In this document: piece by piece, positions 54,498-63,269 of the stretch
How the letters are laid out: the number at the start of each line of letters is the position of its first letter
Position numbering within the stretch: position 1 is the stretch's first letter
From: Nitrospinae bacterium CG11_big_fil_rev_8_21_14_0_20_45_15
Lineage (GTDB): Bacteria > Nitrospinota > Nitrospinia > Nitrospinales > VA-1
Length of the DNA stretch: 64,000 bases
Direction of reading: 5' to 3'
Assembly (NCBI GenBank): GCA_002787235.1
Contig: PCWG01000028.1
Coordinates: 1 to 64,000 of the forward strand
Position numbers and translations under genes: made by a program
The notes under the pieces: model-generated
The model's database searches: none
Told to the model about the DNA's origin: nothing
Seen by the model: the letters and a program-made list of their open reading frames with translations, nothing else

Positions 54498-55368
54498 TTA
54501 GTCAAGCTGAAGAGATTGTTTGAACTTTTCGTAATTTGCTTTATTTGGAAAAACTACACTGGATGGAATTCTTGAAATAGCTTCTCTATTTCTTTTTACC
54601 TCCTGAAGATATTTTTCCCACAAAGGTTCAATTTGATTTAACTTTTTATCAAAAGCCGCTTCAAAATAAGTAGGGTACCCATTTTTTTTATCATTGCGGA
54701 TCAGGTCTATGTAGGTTTTTAGTTTCCCTTGTTTCCACAGAAAAACGGAAACCATCCTCAATTTGCTATTTTGTGTATTTTCATAATTTTCTTCAGCTTG
54801 AGTTAAAATTTGATGGAGATCAAGCTTGTCAATAGTGTTGCCGAGTGTACGTATTCGCCGTGGATTTTGAAATCCGAGTTCTAACTTTAAGTTTTCATTG
54901 TCCCGGTATCCGATGAACTTTTCGAAAAAACTCGGGATTCCTTCGATAGCCCATTGCGGGCGTTGCGGTAAATTGTACTCGACGAGAGGGTGCATGATTT
55001 CATGCGCAAAAGTGCCTAGCCCAGAATCCTCGAAAGTTGCGAATAAATGTCGTTCGGGTAAATATATTCCAAAATTGGGGGATATAGAATTTGGAATTCT
55101 TCATTTAGGTATTGCTGAAAAATTTTTTTATTAGGGAAAATCAATACGTTTATTGGATATTTGAAGTTCGGGGCAAAGTACTCTTTTTCAATAAAATCAA
55201 TAAAACCTTCTGAAAATGAAATTGTATCCTTAATTTTTTGAGTTTGAGCACCATTGAACTTAAAGACAAAATGTTTTGTCCGGATAGCATTGGAAAAGCT
55301 TTTGGGAATTGTCTGCCCCGCGCAAGCAAATGATGTAAGTAGAAAAAAAGAATTAATAAAGTTTTCAT
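54498..55368 (-). pseudogene. Decayed peptidase-MA-like lipoprotein gene with two frameshifts
   Basis: Three frames together read as one protein of about 290 residues. MKTLLILFF begins at 55368. After a run of seven T (A7 at 55343-55349) the sense moves to another frame with LLTSFACAGQTIPKSF, making a lipoprotein signal. After a run of five C (G5 at 55077-55081) it moves again to NFGIYLPERHLFATFEDSGLGT and FAHEIMHPLVEYN. HEIMH is a gluzincin zinc motif (HExxH). Adding one base to each homopolymer restores the frame. The gene is AT-rich compared with its neighbours. It is either a real pseudogene or carries two sequencing errors. It interrupts the MacAB-type operon on the opposite strand. Confidence 0.7.
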
Positions 55369-55520
55369 AGTCTTGCAATTTTTTTAAATTCAAAAGATCT
55401 AATTATCAGACTAGGTCACTTTACTGGTATCCCGATAATGTTGCAAAGTTTTAATTGAATCTTTTAAACAGTACCTTCTTTCTTGGGCACGATGAAATAA
55501 ACCACCTGTTAAAATGAGAC

Positions 55521-56729
55521 ATGAGAATATTTCGTAATTTAGGGCAGGCACTTCGTGGTTTGCGGCTGAATAAGGGCAATACCATTTTGATGACTCTGGG
55601 AGTTGTCATTGGCATTGCTTCGATGACGGTCATTGTCTCGATCGGCGAGGGTGCGAAGGCCAAGGTGTTGACCCGCATAGCGAACATGGGCTTTGGTCCG
55701 GAATCCTTTTCGGTGGTGGCAGGCGGCGGGCGACTCTTTTTCTCAAAGTCCAAAAATGTTGTCAGTCTCAGTTTTCAGGATGCCGACGATATTCTGGCGA
55801 TGTCTACGGTGCGTCTGGTGGTGCCTCGACAACGCAAGAGCCTGCGTACGGTGTATAAGGACAATAACACGACCATTCGGATTTATGGGGTGACGCCGGA
55901 TTGGCAGTTGGCGCGCAAATGGGAGATGGCAGACGGTCGCTTTTTGAATGAGGATGATCTGCGCCGCAAGCAAAAGGTCATTGTATTGGGTGCGACACCA
56001 GCCAAAAAATTATTCGCGGGTGAGGACCCTATTGGTAAGGATATTCGGCTCGGGCAGGTGTTCTTTAAGGTGATCGGCCTCCTTCAGGAGAAGGGGTTGA
56101 CGGAGAGTGGCTATGATCCGGATGACCGTGCGGTGATTCCGATCACGACCTCAAGTTCCCGTTTGTTCCGGCAGACACATCTGGACAGCATCAAAGTGGT
56201 GACGATGCATCCGGACCAGGTTCCAGAAACGATGGAAGGAGTGAGTCAGATTTTGCGGAGGAATCACAATCTTTCCTTTTTGGCGGACGATGATTTTCGT
56301 TTTGTGACTCCAGAGGGGATCATGCAATGGGTCACGCAATCTGCTCAGGCGATGAATCGTATGCTGGTTTTGATTTCGACGATTTCGTTATTGGTCGGTG
56401 GCATTGTCATCATGAATATTTTGCTGGTGTCTATTCGCGAGCGCGTGCGTGAGATTGGTGTGCGTCGTTGTTTTGGTGCGCGGCGATCTGACATCACCCA
56501 ACAATTTCTGTTTGAGTCGGTTTTTGTTTCTCTTTTGGGCGGTGTGCTGGGGGTGACTCTGGGATTGACTCTTTCTTTTGGATTAAAGTATTTCGACTGG
56601 TTGCCCACACGCATCACCTGGGAACCGTTTGCCTTGTCGGCAGGATTTTCTATTCTGGTTGGACTGGTGTTCGGGATACAGCCGGCGCGCAAAGCGGCGA
56701 GATTGAATCCCGAAGAAACCTTGCGCTGA
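55521..56729 (+). CDS. MacB-type ABC permease, first copy
   Basis: A 402-residue FtsX/MacB-family protein: one N-terminal helix after NKGNTILMTLGVVIGIASM, a large periplasmic domain (about 45-270), then three helices (MLVLISTISLLVGGIVIMNILLVS; FVSLLGGVLGVTLGLTLSF; SAGFSILVGLVFGIQPA). VREIGVRRCFGARRSDI is the conserved coupling segment facing the ATPase. It would use ATP hydrolysis to drive periplasmic movements and export. It is separated from its probable ATPase gene by about 1 kb of opposite-strand decayed DNA. Confidence 0.88.
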   Translation: MRIFRNLGQALRGLRLNKGNTILMTLGVVIGIASMTVIVSIGEGAKAKVLTRIANMGFGPESFSVVAGGGRLFFSKSKNVVSLSFQDADDILAMSTVRLVVPRQRKSLRTVYKDNNTTIRIYGVTPDWQLARKWEMADGRFLNEDDLRRKQKVIVLGATPAKKLFAGEDPIGKDIRLGQVFFKVIGLLQEKGLTESGYDPDDRAVIPITTSSSRLFRQTHLDSIKVVTMHPDQVPETMEGVSQILRRNHNLSFLADDDFRFVTPEGIMQWVTQSAQAMNRMLVLISTISLLVGGIVIMNILLVSIRERVREIGVRRCFGARRSDITQQFLFESVFVSLLGGVLGVTLGLTLSFGLKYFDWLPTRITWEPFALSAGFSILVGLVFGIQPARKAARLNPEETLR

Positions 56730-56757
56730 GTTTTACTGTGAGCATGGAAAGTCAATT

Positions 56758-57978
56758 ATGAAAATTCGACATTCATTGTCCATTGCTTTGACGGCACTGG
56801 GGGCGCGAAAGTCGCGAACCTTTCTTTCGTCATTGGGAATTGTGATTGGCATTGCCTCCGTTATCATTATGGTAGCGATTGGCAAGGGGTCACAAAAAGA
56901 GGTGATGGATATCATCGCGGGTATGGGAGAAAACCTCATCACCATCAATGCAGGGGAAATGAAGGTGCGTGGCGGTCAACTTCGTTTGACCGGGAATGTA
57001 TCCACATTGAAACCGGAAGATGTGAAAGCGATTGTGGATGATGTCCCCGGTGTTGAACTTGCGGTCCCTTTCGAGATCAAGCAAATGCAGGTGAAATTCG
57101 AGGAGGCTTCGGTTGAAACTTCAATCGGTGGCAGCTATCCCGATTATCAGAGTGTCAGGAATTATTCGGTTGCCAGAGGACGTTTTTTTGAAGAGCGTGA
57201 TGTGAAAACCGCCAATCGGGTTGGGGTGATTGGGGAAACTGCGATCAAAAATCTTTTTGGCGATCAGGACCCACTCGATCAAACGATTCGCGTTCAGCGT
57301 GTCCCCATCAAGATCATCGGTGTACTGGATAGGAAAGGGCTGGATTCGAATGGATTGGATCAGGACGATATCATCCTCATCCCATTGACGACCCTGCAAA
57401 GACGTTTGAGCAATCAAACGTTTATCACGACGATATTCGCCAAGGCCACGAGGAGAGAAGTTATCCCCGGAGTGATTGCTGACATCACCGATTTGTTGCG
57501 CGAACGCCATAAACTTTCAGAAGGCAAGGAAGACGATTTCACGATCATCAGCCAATTAGAAATGGAAGAAATGAAGCGCGAGACCAGCGAAATGTTCACC
57601 CGCCTGATCGTAGGCGTGGCCGGGATATCCCTTGTTGTCGGTGGAATAGGAATCCTTGCGGTGTTGCTGGTCTCGGTGAAGGAACGCACGCGTGAAATCG
57701 GAGTGCGTCGAGCAGTCGGTGCTTCACGCTGGGATGTGGTGAATCAGTTCATTCTGGAGTCGATCGTTATTGGTTGTTTCGGTGGTTTTACAGGCATCGC
57801 CCTGGGCGTGGGGATCACTCTGGGAATGGCGGAATGGGGGAATTGGACTTTGGTCCTGGATTGGAATGCGGTTTTTTACGCGACAGGGGCCTGTATACTT
57901 ATTGGAGTCGTGTTCGGGATGTATCCTGCATTAAAGGCCTCACGATTGGACCCGATGAAAGCGTTGACCGTCGAGTAA
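56758..57978 (+). CDS. MacB-type ABC permease, second copy
   Basis: A 406-residue relative of the preceding gene with the same layout: N-terminal GARKSRTFLSSLGIVIGIASVIIMVAIG helix, periplasmic domain, then three helices and TREIGVRRAVGASRWDV. The two permeases share the overall plan but clearly differ in the periplasmic domain, so they may form a heterodimer instead of the usual MacB homodimer. It starts 29 bases after the first copy. A weak hairpin (AGGAC/GTCCT, about 57990-58009) follows. Confidence 0.88.
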   Translation: MKIRHSLSIALTALGARKSRTFLSSLGIVIGIASVIIMVAIGKGSQKEVMDIIAGMGENLITINAGEMKVRGGQLRLTGNVSTLKPEDVKAIVDDVPGVELAVPFEIKQMQVKFEEASVETSIGGSYPDYQSVRNYSVARGRFFEERDVKTANRVGVIGETAIKNLFGDQDPLDQTIRVQRVPIKIIGVLDRKGLDSNGLDQDDIILIPLTTLQRRLSNQTFITTIFAKATRREVIPGVIADITDLLRERHKLSEGKEDDFTIISQLEMEEMKRETSEMFTRLIVGVAGISLVVGGIGILAVLLVSVKERTREIGVRRAVGASRWDVVNQFILESIVIGCFGGFTGIALGVGITLGMAEWGNWTLVLDWNAVFYATGACILIGVVFGMYPALKASRLDPMKALTVE

Positions 57979-58102
57979 ACTTCCTAAACAGGACGTAGTT
58001 TTGTCCTTTAAAAGTAAGGAGAGTTGTTTGCAGGCGACTTACAAGTGACTAAAAAAAGATTTGGCAAATCAATGCAAAAACACAAGATGCTGAATTTTTA
58101 TA

Positions 58103-58131
58103 TTTACAAGTAAATTAGCTGTTAATATAGT
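58103..58131 (+). promoter_or_regulatory. Predicted promoter giving a leaderless mRNA
   Basis: TTTACA (58103-58108) and TATAGT (58126-58131) are exactly 17 bases apart. The -10 box ends six bases before the ATG at 58138, so the expected start of transcription coincides with the start codon. No Shine-Dalgarno sequence is present. Confidence 0.6.
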
Positions 58132-58137
58132 ATTGAG

Positions 58138-59265
58138 ATGAAAAAGAAATATTCTATTTTATTGATAGACGACGAACAGTCAATTGTTGAAAGCTTGGGA
58201 TATAGCTTGAGTAATATGGGTGGGTTCCGTGTCGAGGTTGCTTTGAGTGGCGATGAAGGTGTGCAAAAATTTATCGACCGGAAGTTTGACCTTGTGATAA
58301 CAGATTTGATGATGGGTACGAAGGACGGAATTCAGGTTTTAAAGGAAGTCAAACGTCTCAATCCAGAATGCCCCGTCGTTATACTGACAGGGCATGGCAC
58401 GATGCATACTGCAATCGAGGCTTTGGCGGAGGGAGCTTCCGATTATCTTCTCAAACCCTGCAGTTCTGAAGAATTGTTCATAAGGACGCGAAGATGTCTT
58501 GAGCAACTGGAGATGAAAGAAAAGATGGAAAGGCAGTCGGAGGATTTGGCGGCCGTTAATGAAAAATTGGAAAGAAATAATGCGGAATTGGAAAACTTCG
58601 CCTCATTAGCTTCGCATGATTTGCAAGAACCGTTGCGAAAAATCAGTGTTTATGGAAGCCGATTGCAAATCGCTTTCGCAGACAATGATGATTTTACCAA
58701 AAAAAATATCGAACGCATTCTCAGTGCCGTGGATAGAATGCAAAATTTGATTGCGGATCTTTTGAGCTTATCCCGGGCAACAACAAAAGGGGGACCCTTA
58801 AAGTCGGTCAAACTCAGCAAAGTGGTCAAAGAGGTATTGGACACACTGGAAGTCAGAATCTCCCAGACTCAGGCAAAGATACATTGTGAAGATTTACAAC
58901 ATGCGATCAATGCGTATCCCACTCATATAAATCAATTGCTTCAGAATTTGATTGGCAATGCTCTTAAGTACCATAATGAAAACTTTCCCCCTGTTGTCAC
59001 CGTAAAATCTCGATGGCTGGAAAATTCATTTTTGGAAATTACAGTTGAAGATAACGGAATCGGTTTTGATGAAAAATACGCTGAAAAAATTTTTCAACCC
59101 TTTGAACGTCTGCATGGTCGAAGCGTCTATGAGGGGACAGGCATGGGCCTCGCAATCTGCAAAAAAATAGTGGAATTTTACGGAGGTAAAATCGAGGCTA
59201 AAAGCGAAGTGGGGAAAGGAACCCGATTTATAGTGACCCTTCCAATGAATGGCAAAGTGGATTAG
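58138..59265 (+). CDS. Response-regulator receiver domain fused to a histidine kinase
   Basis: A 375-residue soluble hybrid. Residues 1-120 are a receiver domain with D56 as the phospho-acceptor (DLVITDLMMG) and K107 in LLKPCS. A coiled coil (about 122-150) leads to a HisKA region with H160 (LASHDLQEPLRKIS), a bacteriophytochrome-like dimerisation type. HATPase_c follows with N (NLIGNALKYHN), G1 (DNGIGFDEKY) and G2 (GTGMGLAICKKI) boxes. The receiver precedes the kinase, so input probably arrives as phosphoryl transfer from another kinase. No membrane segment or separate output domain is present. Target unknown. Confidence 0.9.
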   Translation: MKKKYSILLIDDEQSIVESLGYSLSNMGGFRVEVALSGDEGVQKFIDRKFDLVITDLMMGTKDGIQVLKEVKRLNPECPVVILTGHGTMHTAIEALAEGASDYLLKPCSSEELFIRTRRCLEQLEMKEKMERQSEDLAAVNEKLERNNAELENFASLASHDLQEPLRKISVYGSRLQIAFADNDDFTKKNIERILSAVDRMQNLIADLLSLSRATTKGGPLKSVKLSKVVKEVLDTLEVRISQTQAKIHCEDLQHAINAYPTHINQLLQNLIGNALKYHNENFPPVVTVKSRWLENSFLEITVEDNGIGFDEKYAEKIFQPFERLHGRSVYEGTGMGLAICKKIVEFYGGKIEAKSEVGKGTRFIVTLPMNGKVD

Positions 59266-59280
59266 GCGTCAAATTGAAAA

Positions 59281-59328
59281 AAGGCGCCTCTGAATCCAGG
59301 GGGAAAGCCCTAAACTCAGAGACGCCTT
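59281..59328. terminator. Hairpin terminator between convergent genes
   Basis: AAGGCG-c-CTCTGA (59281-59293) pairs with TCAGAG-a-CGCCTT (59316-59328), with one mismatch. An inner AGGG/CCCT stem lies in the loop. On the minus strand it is followed by a run of six T, so it best serves the gene at 59354-59818; for the plus-strand kinase the T tract is poor. Confidence 0.75.
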
Positions 59329-59353
59329 GATTAAAGAAACTGCTTAAAAGTTC

Positions 59354-59818
59354 TTAGAACCCAATCCCGCCATGGTTGGCCGCAACCATACAAACGAGCA
59401 TAGGGAGAGATAACCAGGCATTGGTTCTGCTGGCAAGGAAAGCCTGTCGTTTGGCTTTATTGAGAGCATCGCCTTCCAGTGCGCCCGCGATTATTTTCTT
59501 CTGATTTGGCCAAATGATGAACCATACGTTGAAGGCCATAATCGTTCCCAAAAGCATTCCGGTGTGGATGAGGTGACTTGGAATACCTTCGACTCGAGTC
59601 ATACCCGCCCCATAATAGATGATCCCTGTCACAAAAGTGAGGAGTGCCGTGTAGCGAAAATAGAAAAGAGCCTTGGGAAGGATGATCTGAGTGTAAGGCT
59701 TTGCGGCCCCAGCTTCAAGCATCTTGGGCATGGCCTGCACTTGAATCATGTTGAAAAAATAAAGAAGGCCAATCCAAAAAATTCCGAATAAAACGTGTAG
59801 AAATTCAAGTACCCACAT
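59354..59818 (-). CDS. Four-helix membrane protein, urate-oxidase-N (PuuD-like) family
   Basis: A 154-residue membrane protein. FLHVLFGIFWIGLLYFFNMIQVQ, a central FRYTALLTFVTGIIYYGAG, MLLGTIMAFNVWFIIWPNQKKII and a C-terminal NAWLSLPMLVCMVAANHGG match the membrane domain called Urate_ox_N, found in PuuD but also common alone in bacteria lacking purine breakdown genes. Histidines at about 8, 85 and 149 might bind heme. Urate oxidation is therefore not implied; an electron-transfer membrane role is a guess. A clear terminator follows. Confidence 0.7.
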   Translation of the reverse strand: MWVLEFLHVLFGIFWIGLLYFFNMIQVQAMPKMLEAGAAKPYTQIILPKALFYFRYTALLTFVTGIIYYGAGMTRVEGIPSHLIHTGMLLGTIMAFNVWFIIWPNQKKIIAGALEGDALNKAKRQAFLASRTNAWLSLPMLVCMVAANHGGIGF

Positions 59819-60436
59819 TGTCTTTTACCCAACCCTTTCCTTTGAAGATATCTATCGTATGGAGGATATCAAACTACCCAGAGCAATGTCCTACCCCCTG
59901 CCCAAGAGTAAATCCCGATAGATAGATAACTTAGATTATAAAATAACGACGTCTTGCGTCCATTAATACGTCTTTTGCAACTAAGATGGCATTGTTTGCC
60001 CGAACGATTCATACTTTTATAAGAAAATATCATTTTTGACACAGGAATAGGAGGAAAATATATAGTCATCAAAAATTTTTATTAAAATTTAAGTACAAAG
60101 TATTATTTGCAAAAGCCTTTTGTGTACCATTGAGTTTTTAGCGTAAAGGGATAAAGCGCATTGACTTCCCGAAACATATCTTCTAAAGGAAAAAGCTATT
60201 TACGTATTACGAGATGGCCGAAAGTTCTTAAAGCAGAAATTTAAGAATTTCAATAAATTCTGGCAAGCTCTTGCTGGCAAGAGCCCATATTCAGGATACT
60301 AACCCGTAAAAAAAATGTTTGGAAAGCGTCGTAAATTAACTAGAATGGATTTTAATAGCATCGTCGAGTCTTTTATTAAGGTTGCTTTTGTGAAAAATAT
60401 GATAGATTTAAGTCATCAAAACAATATAAGTTTAAA
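59819..60436. other. 618-base divergent intergenic region, AT-rich
   Basis: It separates the divergent membrane-protein and ferritin-like genes. It contains the hairpin GCTCTTG-ctgg-CAAGAGC (60267-60284) and, just before it, AGAATTT/AAATTCT flanking CAAT. There is no reading frame with a ribosome binding site. A small RNA or regulatory region is possible but not supported further. Confidence 0.35.
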
Positions 60437-60949
60437 ATGACTCAGAACGACGATACGCAGATTTCCAGTTTGCAGTGTGCTGATGCCATAGAGATCAGTC
60501 TGTATATAGAACTCAAAGGTATCAAATTCTATGAGCGAGCGATTAAAATTGCCAGTACCCCCCGTGTGCGCGAAATATTCACACGGCTCATGAAGGAAGA
60601 AAAAGAACATACCACGGCCCTGCAAGAGAAAGCACAGTTTTTGCAACCGGCCCTGGGAGGCAAATATACCAGAAAAAAGCCATTGGACCCTAGGATCAAG
60701 AGTCTGATCAAAGAACACATCTTTCCGGATAGATTTTTTGAGGGTGAAGGAAAGCGGCAAGTGAGCACGGATCGAGAAGCATTAGAAATTGGAATCGAAT
60801 CTGAAAAGCAATCCATCGTAATGCTTGAAAAACTTTTGGCAATGGAGCGGAAGATGGAGGTTCGAGCCGTTTTTAATCATCTTCTGGCAGAAGAGAAAAG
60901 ACATCTGCAGATCCTGCAAGTCGCCCAAAAGGAATGTTTTGGAAACTAG
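60437..60949 (+). CDS. Rubrerythrin-like ferritin-fold protein
   Basis: A 170-residue protein predicted to be a four-helix bundle binding two irons. E-rich motifs ELKGIKFYE, EEKEH, ESEKQS and EEKRHLQIL place Glu and His at the spacing of the ferritin-like/rubrerythrin family. A basic insertion (about 70-112, GGKYTRKKPLDPR) separates the two helix pairs. No rubredoxin cysteines (CxxC) are present, so it is the erythrin part only. It may detoxify peroxide, sensible next to an oxygen-sensitive oxidoreductase operon. The pairing of Glu ligands was judged by eye. Confidence 0.75.
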   Translation: MTQNDDTQISSLQCADAIEISLYIELKGIKFYERAIKIASTPRVREIFTRLMKEEKEHTTALQEKAQFLQPALGGKYTRKKPLDPRIKSLIKEHIFPDRFFEGEGKRQVSTDREALEIGIESEKQSIVMLEKLLAMERKMEVRAVFNHLLAEEKRHLQILQVAQKECFGN

Positions 60950-61132
60950 TTTGTCAGAGCGACAGAATCGCAAATTACAATTCTTCATTGTAAGACCAAC
61001 ATGTAACGTTGTGATAAATATTGTATGATTTACGTCGCCAGATGTTTGTATGATAGACTGAATTAACTGTTGAGACCTGTTCGGCAAGGTCGATCGTCGT
61101 AAGTTAGAGAAAAAGACCCTACCCAAAAAGTT

Positions 61133-61161
61133 TTGACAACATTTTTAACCTGGTTTATAGT
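61133..61161 (+). promoter_or_regulatory. Near-consensus promoter of the 2-oxoacid:ferredoxin oxidoreductase operon
   Basis: A perfect TTGACA (61133-61138) and TATAGT (61156-61161, one mismatch) are separated by 17 bases. The transcript would begin near 61168, about 47 bases before the first gene. Confidence 0.75.
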
Positions 61162-61214
61162 AACGAGTTTTCAGCTCTAAAAGCTAATCAACCAATAAAA
61201 GAGGGAAACTAAGG

Positions 61215-61847
61215 ATGAGTCAATATAAGGTTCAGCCCGGACCGGAGGCGTTTTTATCCCCGTCCGCCGCATCGATGGGAATTGTTCTTCCAGACCCGGG
61301 AGAAGCGCACATTGAAGGTACAATTGTTCCAGAAGAAGAAGCTTTTGAGGAAGCGGCAAGGAAGTTTTTGGCCGCTAAAGTCCCTACCATATTTCCGGGA
61401 CCCCTTGTGCTTTGGCATTGGAACGAAAATGCAGCAAAACAAGCGACCGCAATTCGTAAACTTGCCAACGCTATACCGGCCCGACTGATACCGATGGCGG
61501 ATTACCGTCCCAAATACCCGAAGATTGACCCCGAAGTAGAGATCAATCCAAATCATCCTAATCTTACAATTTGGCACAACAAAATTGACGTTTGCATATT
61601 TGTAGGTGTACACTGCCATCAAGCTAATCTGGCATTGAAAATTATTCGAGGTGGTACAAATTGTTATACCATGGCGATGTGTGCGCAAGCAGGACACGAA
61701 GATGCATGTCTTTCTTTTAGAGATGCGTCGGTGGAAAAAATTGAACGCCTTACTGCAGCGGTATTAAAATTGAAAAGTGAAGGCGTTGAAAGCCAGGCGG
61801 AGGAATTCACGCAAATCAAGCTCAATCGGCAAGGGCGTATCGCCTGA
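61215..61847 (+). CDS. 2-oxoacid:ferredoxin oxidoreductase epsilon subunit (CdhB-like)
   Basis: A 210-residue protein related to the CdhB family (CO dehydrogenase/acetyl-CoA synthase epsilon subunit), which in Nitrospirae, Nitrospinae and Aquificae relatives occurs as the fifth subunit of pyruvate or 2-oxoglutarate:ferredoxin oxidoreductases. The core (about 50-190) is a Rossmann-like fold: FPGPLVLWHWNENAAKQATAIRKLA, NKIDVCIFVGVHCHQANLALKIIR, CAQAGHEDACLSF. Cys and His here could bind metal. The complex fixes CO2 in the reductive TCA cycle. A strong promoter and GAGGG upstream of the ATG suggest high expression. Whether the substrate is pyruvate or 2-oxoglutarate cannot be told. Confidence 0.75.
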   Translation: MSQYKVQPGPEAFLSPSAASMGIVLPDPGEAHIEGTIVPEEEAFEEAARKFLAAKVPTIFPGPLVLWHWNENAAKQATAIRKLANAIPARLIPMADYRPKYPKIDPEVEINPNHPNLTIWHNKIDVCIFVGVHCHQANLALKIIRGGTNCYTMAMCAQAGHEDACLSFRDASVEKIERLTAAVLKLKSEGVESQAEEFTQIKLNRQGRIA

Positions 61848-61928
61848 ATATTTTTTCAGGCGTCATATAAACTAAACTTCAGGTCTTTACCGGCCTGAGA
61901 TAAAAACCTAATAGAGCCAGCTTTCCGC

Positions 61929-61946
61929 AAGGAGGCGAGCCTCTTT
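61929..61946 (+). other. Intercistronic hairpin before the alpha-subunit gene
   Basis: AAGGAGG and CCTCTTT pair around a CGAG loop (61929-61946), with one G-T pair. It ends just upstream of the true ribosome binding site (GGGAG near 61950). It may slow RNA decay or tune the ratio of epsilon to alpha subunits. Confidence 0.35.
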
Positions 61947-61960
61947 CAGGGAGAAATCCT

Positions 61961-63175
61961 ATGAATAAAGAAGTAGATCTAAAGGGCAAAAAAGTAAAGT
62001 TGTCCCAGCATGTAAAGATTGGACAAAAGAACAAGATGAATCAGACCTACACTGACGTCAGCGATATGTTCGCGGCGAAAGGGGCTCCTTCTTTCTTGAC
62101 CGGCAGCGAAGTTATTCGTGATGCCGTCAAAGTAGCTGGCGTGGATATTTCGGTGGCTTATCCAATCACCCCGCAAAGCGAAGCGGCGGCTTTGATTGGT
62201 GAATTGTACGCCGAAGGCTATCTCCTGGATTATTTCCGCGGAGAAAGTGAATTTGCTGTAATGGGTCAATGTGCGGGTGCCGCATTCGGTGGAGCACGCG
62301 TTTTCACCACCACAGCGGGTCCAGGTACCTTGCGCGCAATGGAAAACTTCCCGATGTGGGCAGGTTCCCGTTTGCCGATTCAGGTTGTTGTGACCTGTCG
62401 TGGTATCAACTCACCTCTTAGTATTCAGCCCGATACTTTGGAAATGGCTTACCTTTTGGAAACGGGTATGCTCGTTTGGCATGCAGAAACGGCTCAGGAT
62501 CTCTATGATTTTATTCTCGCTGGTTTCATGGTGTCCGAACAACCCGATGTTCATCTTCCTTTGGCAAACTGTTGCGATGGATTTTTCGTAACGCATACTA
62601 AAGATACCGTCAACAAGGCACCAGAAGATCTTTGTCTGCCGCCTTACGATCCTTACAAATCACCCGTTCCATGTATGGATATGGAATGTCCTCCCGTACG
62701 AATGATGCGTGATCCCTTCGTAATGAAATCCAACTACATCAGTTACTCGACGCATGCCTCTTGGCAACAAGAAGTGAAAGCGGCGGTTGAGCGATCTCGA
62801 AAGCATACCATTGCTATTCTGGGTGGCTTGATTGAAACTGAGAATGTGGATCGGGAAATCCTGATTGTAAGCTCTGGAACCGCTGTGAGTCAGGGACGCG
62901 AAGCAATTCGTTTGCTGGAAGCAGAGGGTATTAAAGTTGGATTGGTTAAAATCAAAACCATTCGCCCCTTCCCCTATCAGGAAATTCTTGAAGCGACCGC
63001 GAATGCGAAACATATTTTTGTTCCCGAGTTTAATATGGCAGGATGGATGGCTCGTGAGATCAAAGCCCTTATTCCTAATAATGAAAGAGTGTATGCAGGC
63101 CCCCACGTTGCTGGCGGCATGACCATGCCTTCTGAAGTTATTGCAGAAGAGATCAAAAAGCACATAGGGGCTTGA
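61961..63175 (+). CDS. 2-oxoacid:ferredoxin oxidoreductase alpha subunit
   Basis: A 404-residue alpha subunit. After a charged N-terminal extension of about 45 residues come the pyrimidine-binding domain motifs: FLTGSEVIRDAVKVAGVDISVAYPITPQSE, the catalytic-type glutamate in YFRGESEFAVMG, FTTTAGPGTLRAMENFPMWAG, and the transketolase C-terminal domain (EILIVSSGTAVSQGREAIRLLEAEGIKVGLVKIKTIRPFP). With the beta subunit it carries out reversible reductive carboxylation of an acyl-CoA. GGGAG about eight bases upstream supports the start. The charged extension may contact other subunits. Confidence 0.92.
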   Translation: MNKEVDLKGKKVKLSQHVKIGQKNKMNQTYTDVSDMFAAKGAPSFLTGSEVIRDAVKVAGVDISVAYPITPQSEAAALIGELYAEGYLLDYFRGESEFAVMGQCAGAAFGGARVFTTTAGPGTLRAMENFPMWAGSRLPIQVVVTCRGINSPLSIQPDTLEMAYLLETGMLVWHAETAQDLYDFILAGFMVSEQPDVHLPLANCCDGFFVTHTKDTVNKAPEDLCLPPYDPYKSPVPCMDMECPPVRMMRDPFVMKSNYISYSTHASWQQEVKAAVERSRKHTIAILGGLIETENVDREILIVSSGTAVSQGREAIRLLEAEGIKVGLVKIKTIRPFPYQEILEATANAKHIFVPEFNMAGWMAREIKALIPNNERVYAGPHVAGGMTMPSEVIAEEIKKHIGA

Positions 63176-63269
63176 ACCGTTTTACAGGTTGAGCGTGCGA
63201 ACGCTGCTTGGGACGGTACATGATGGAAATAAAATGAACTTTACCATTAACTCAATATAAAGGCTCGCC

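Noticed and set aside
59354-59818. A uric-acid breakdown enzyme
   Set aside because: Only the membrane domain named after urate oxidase is present; the catalytic cytochrome c part of PuuD is missing and no purine-breakdown genes are nearby.
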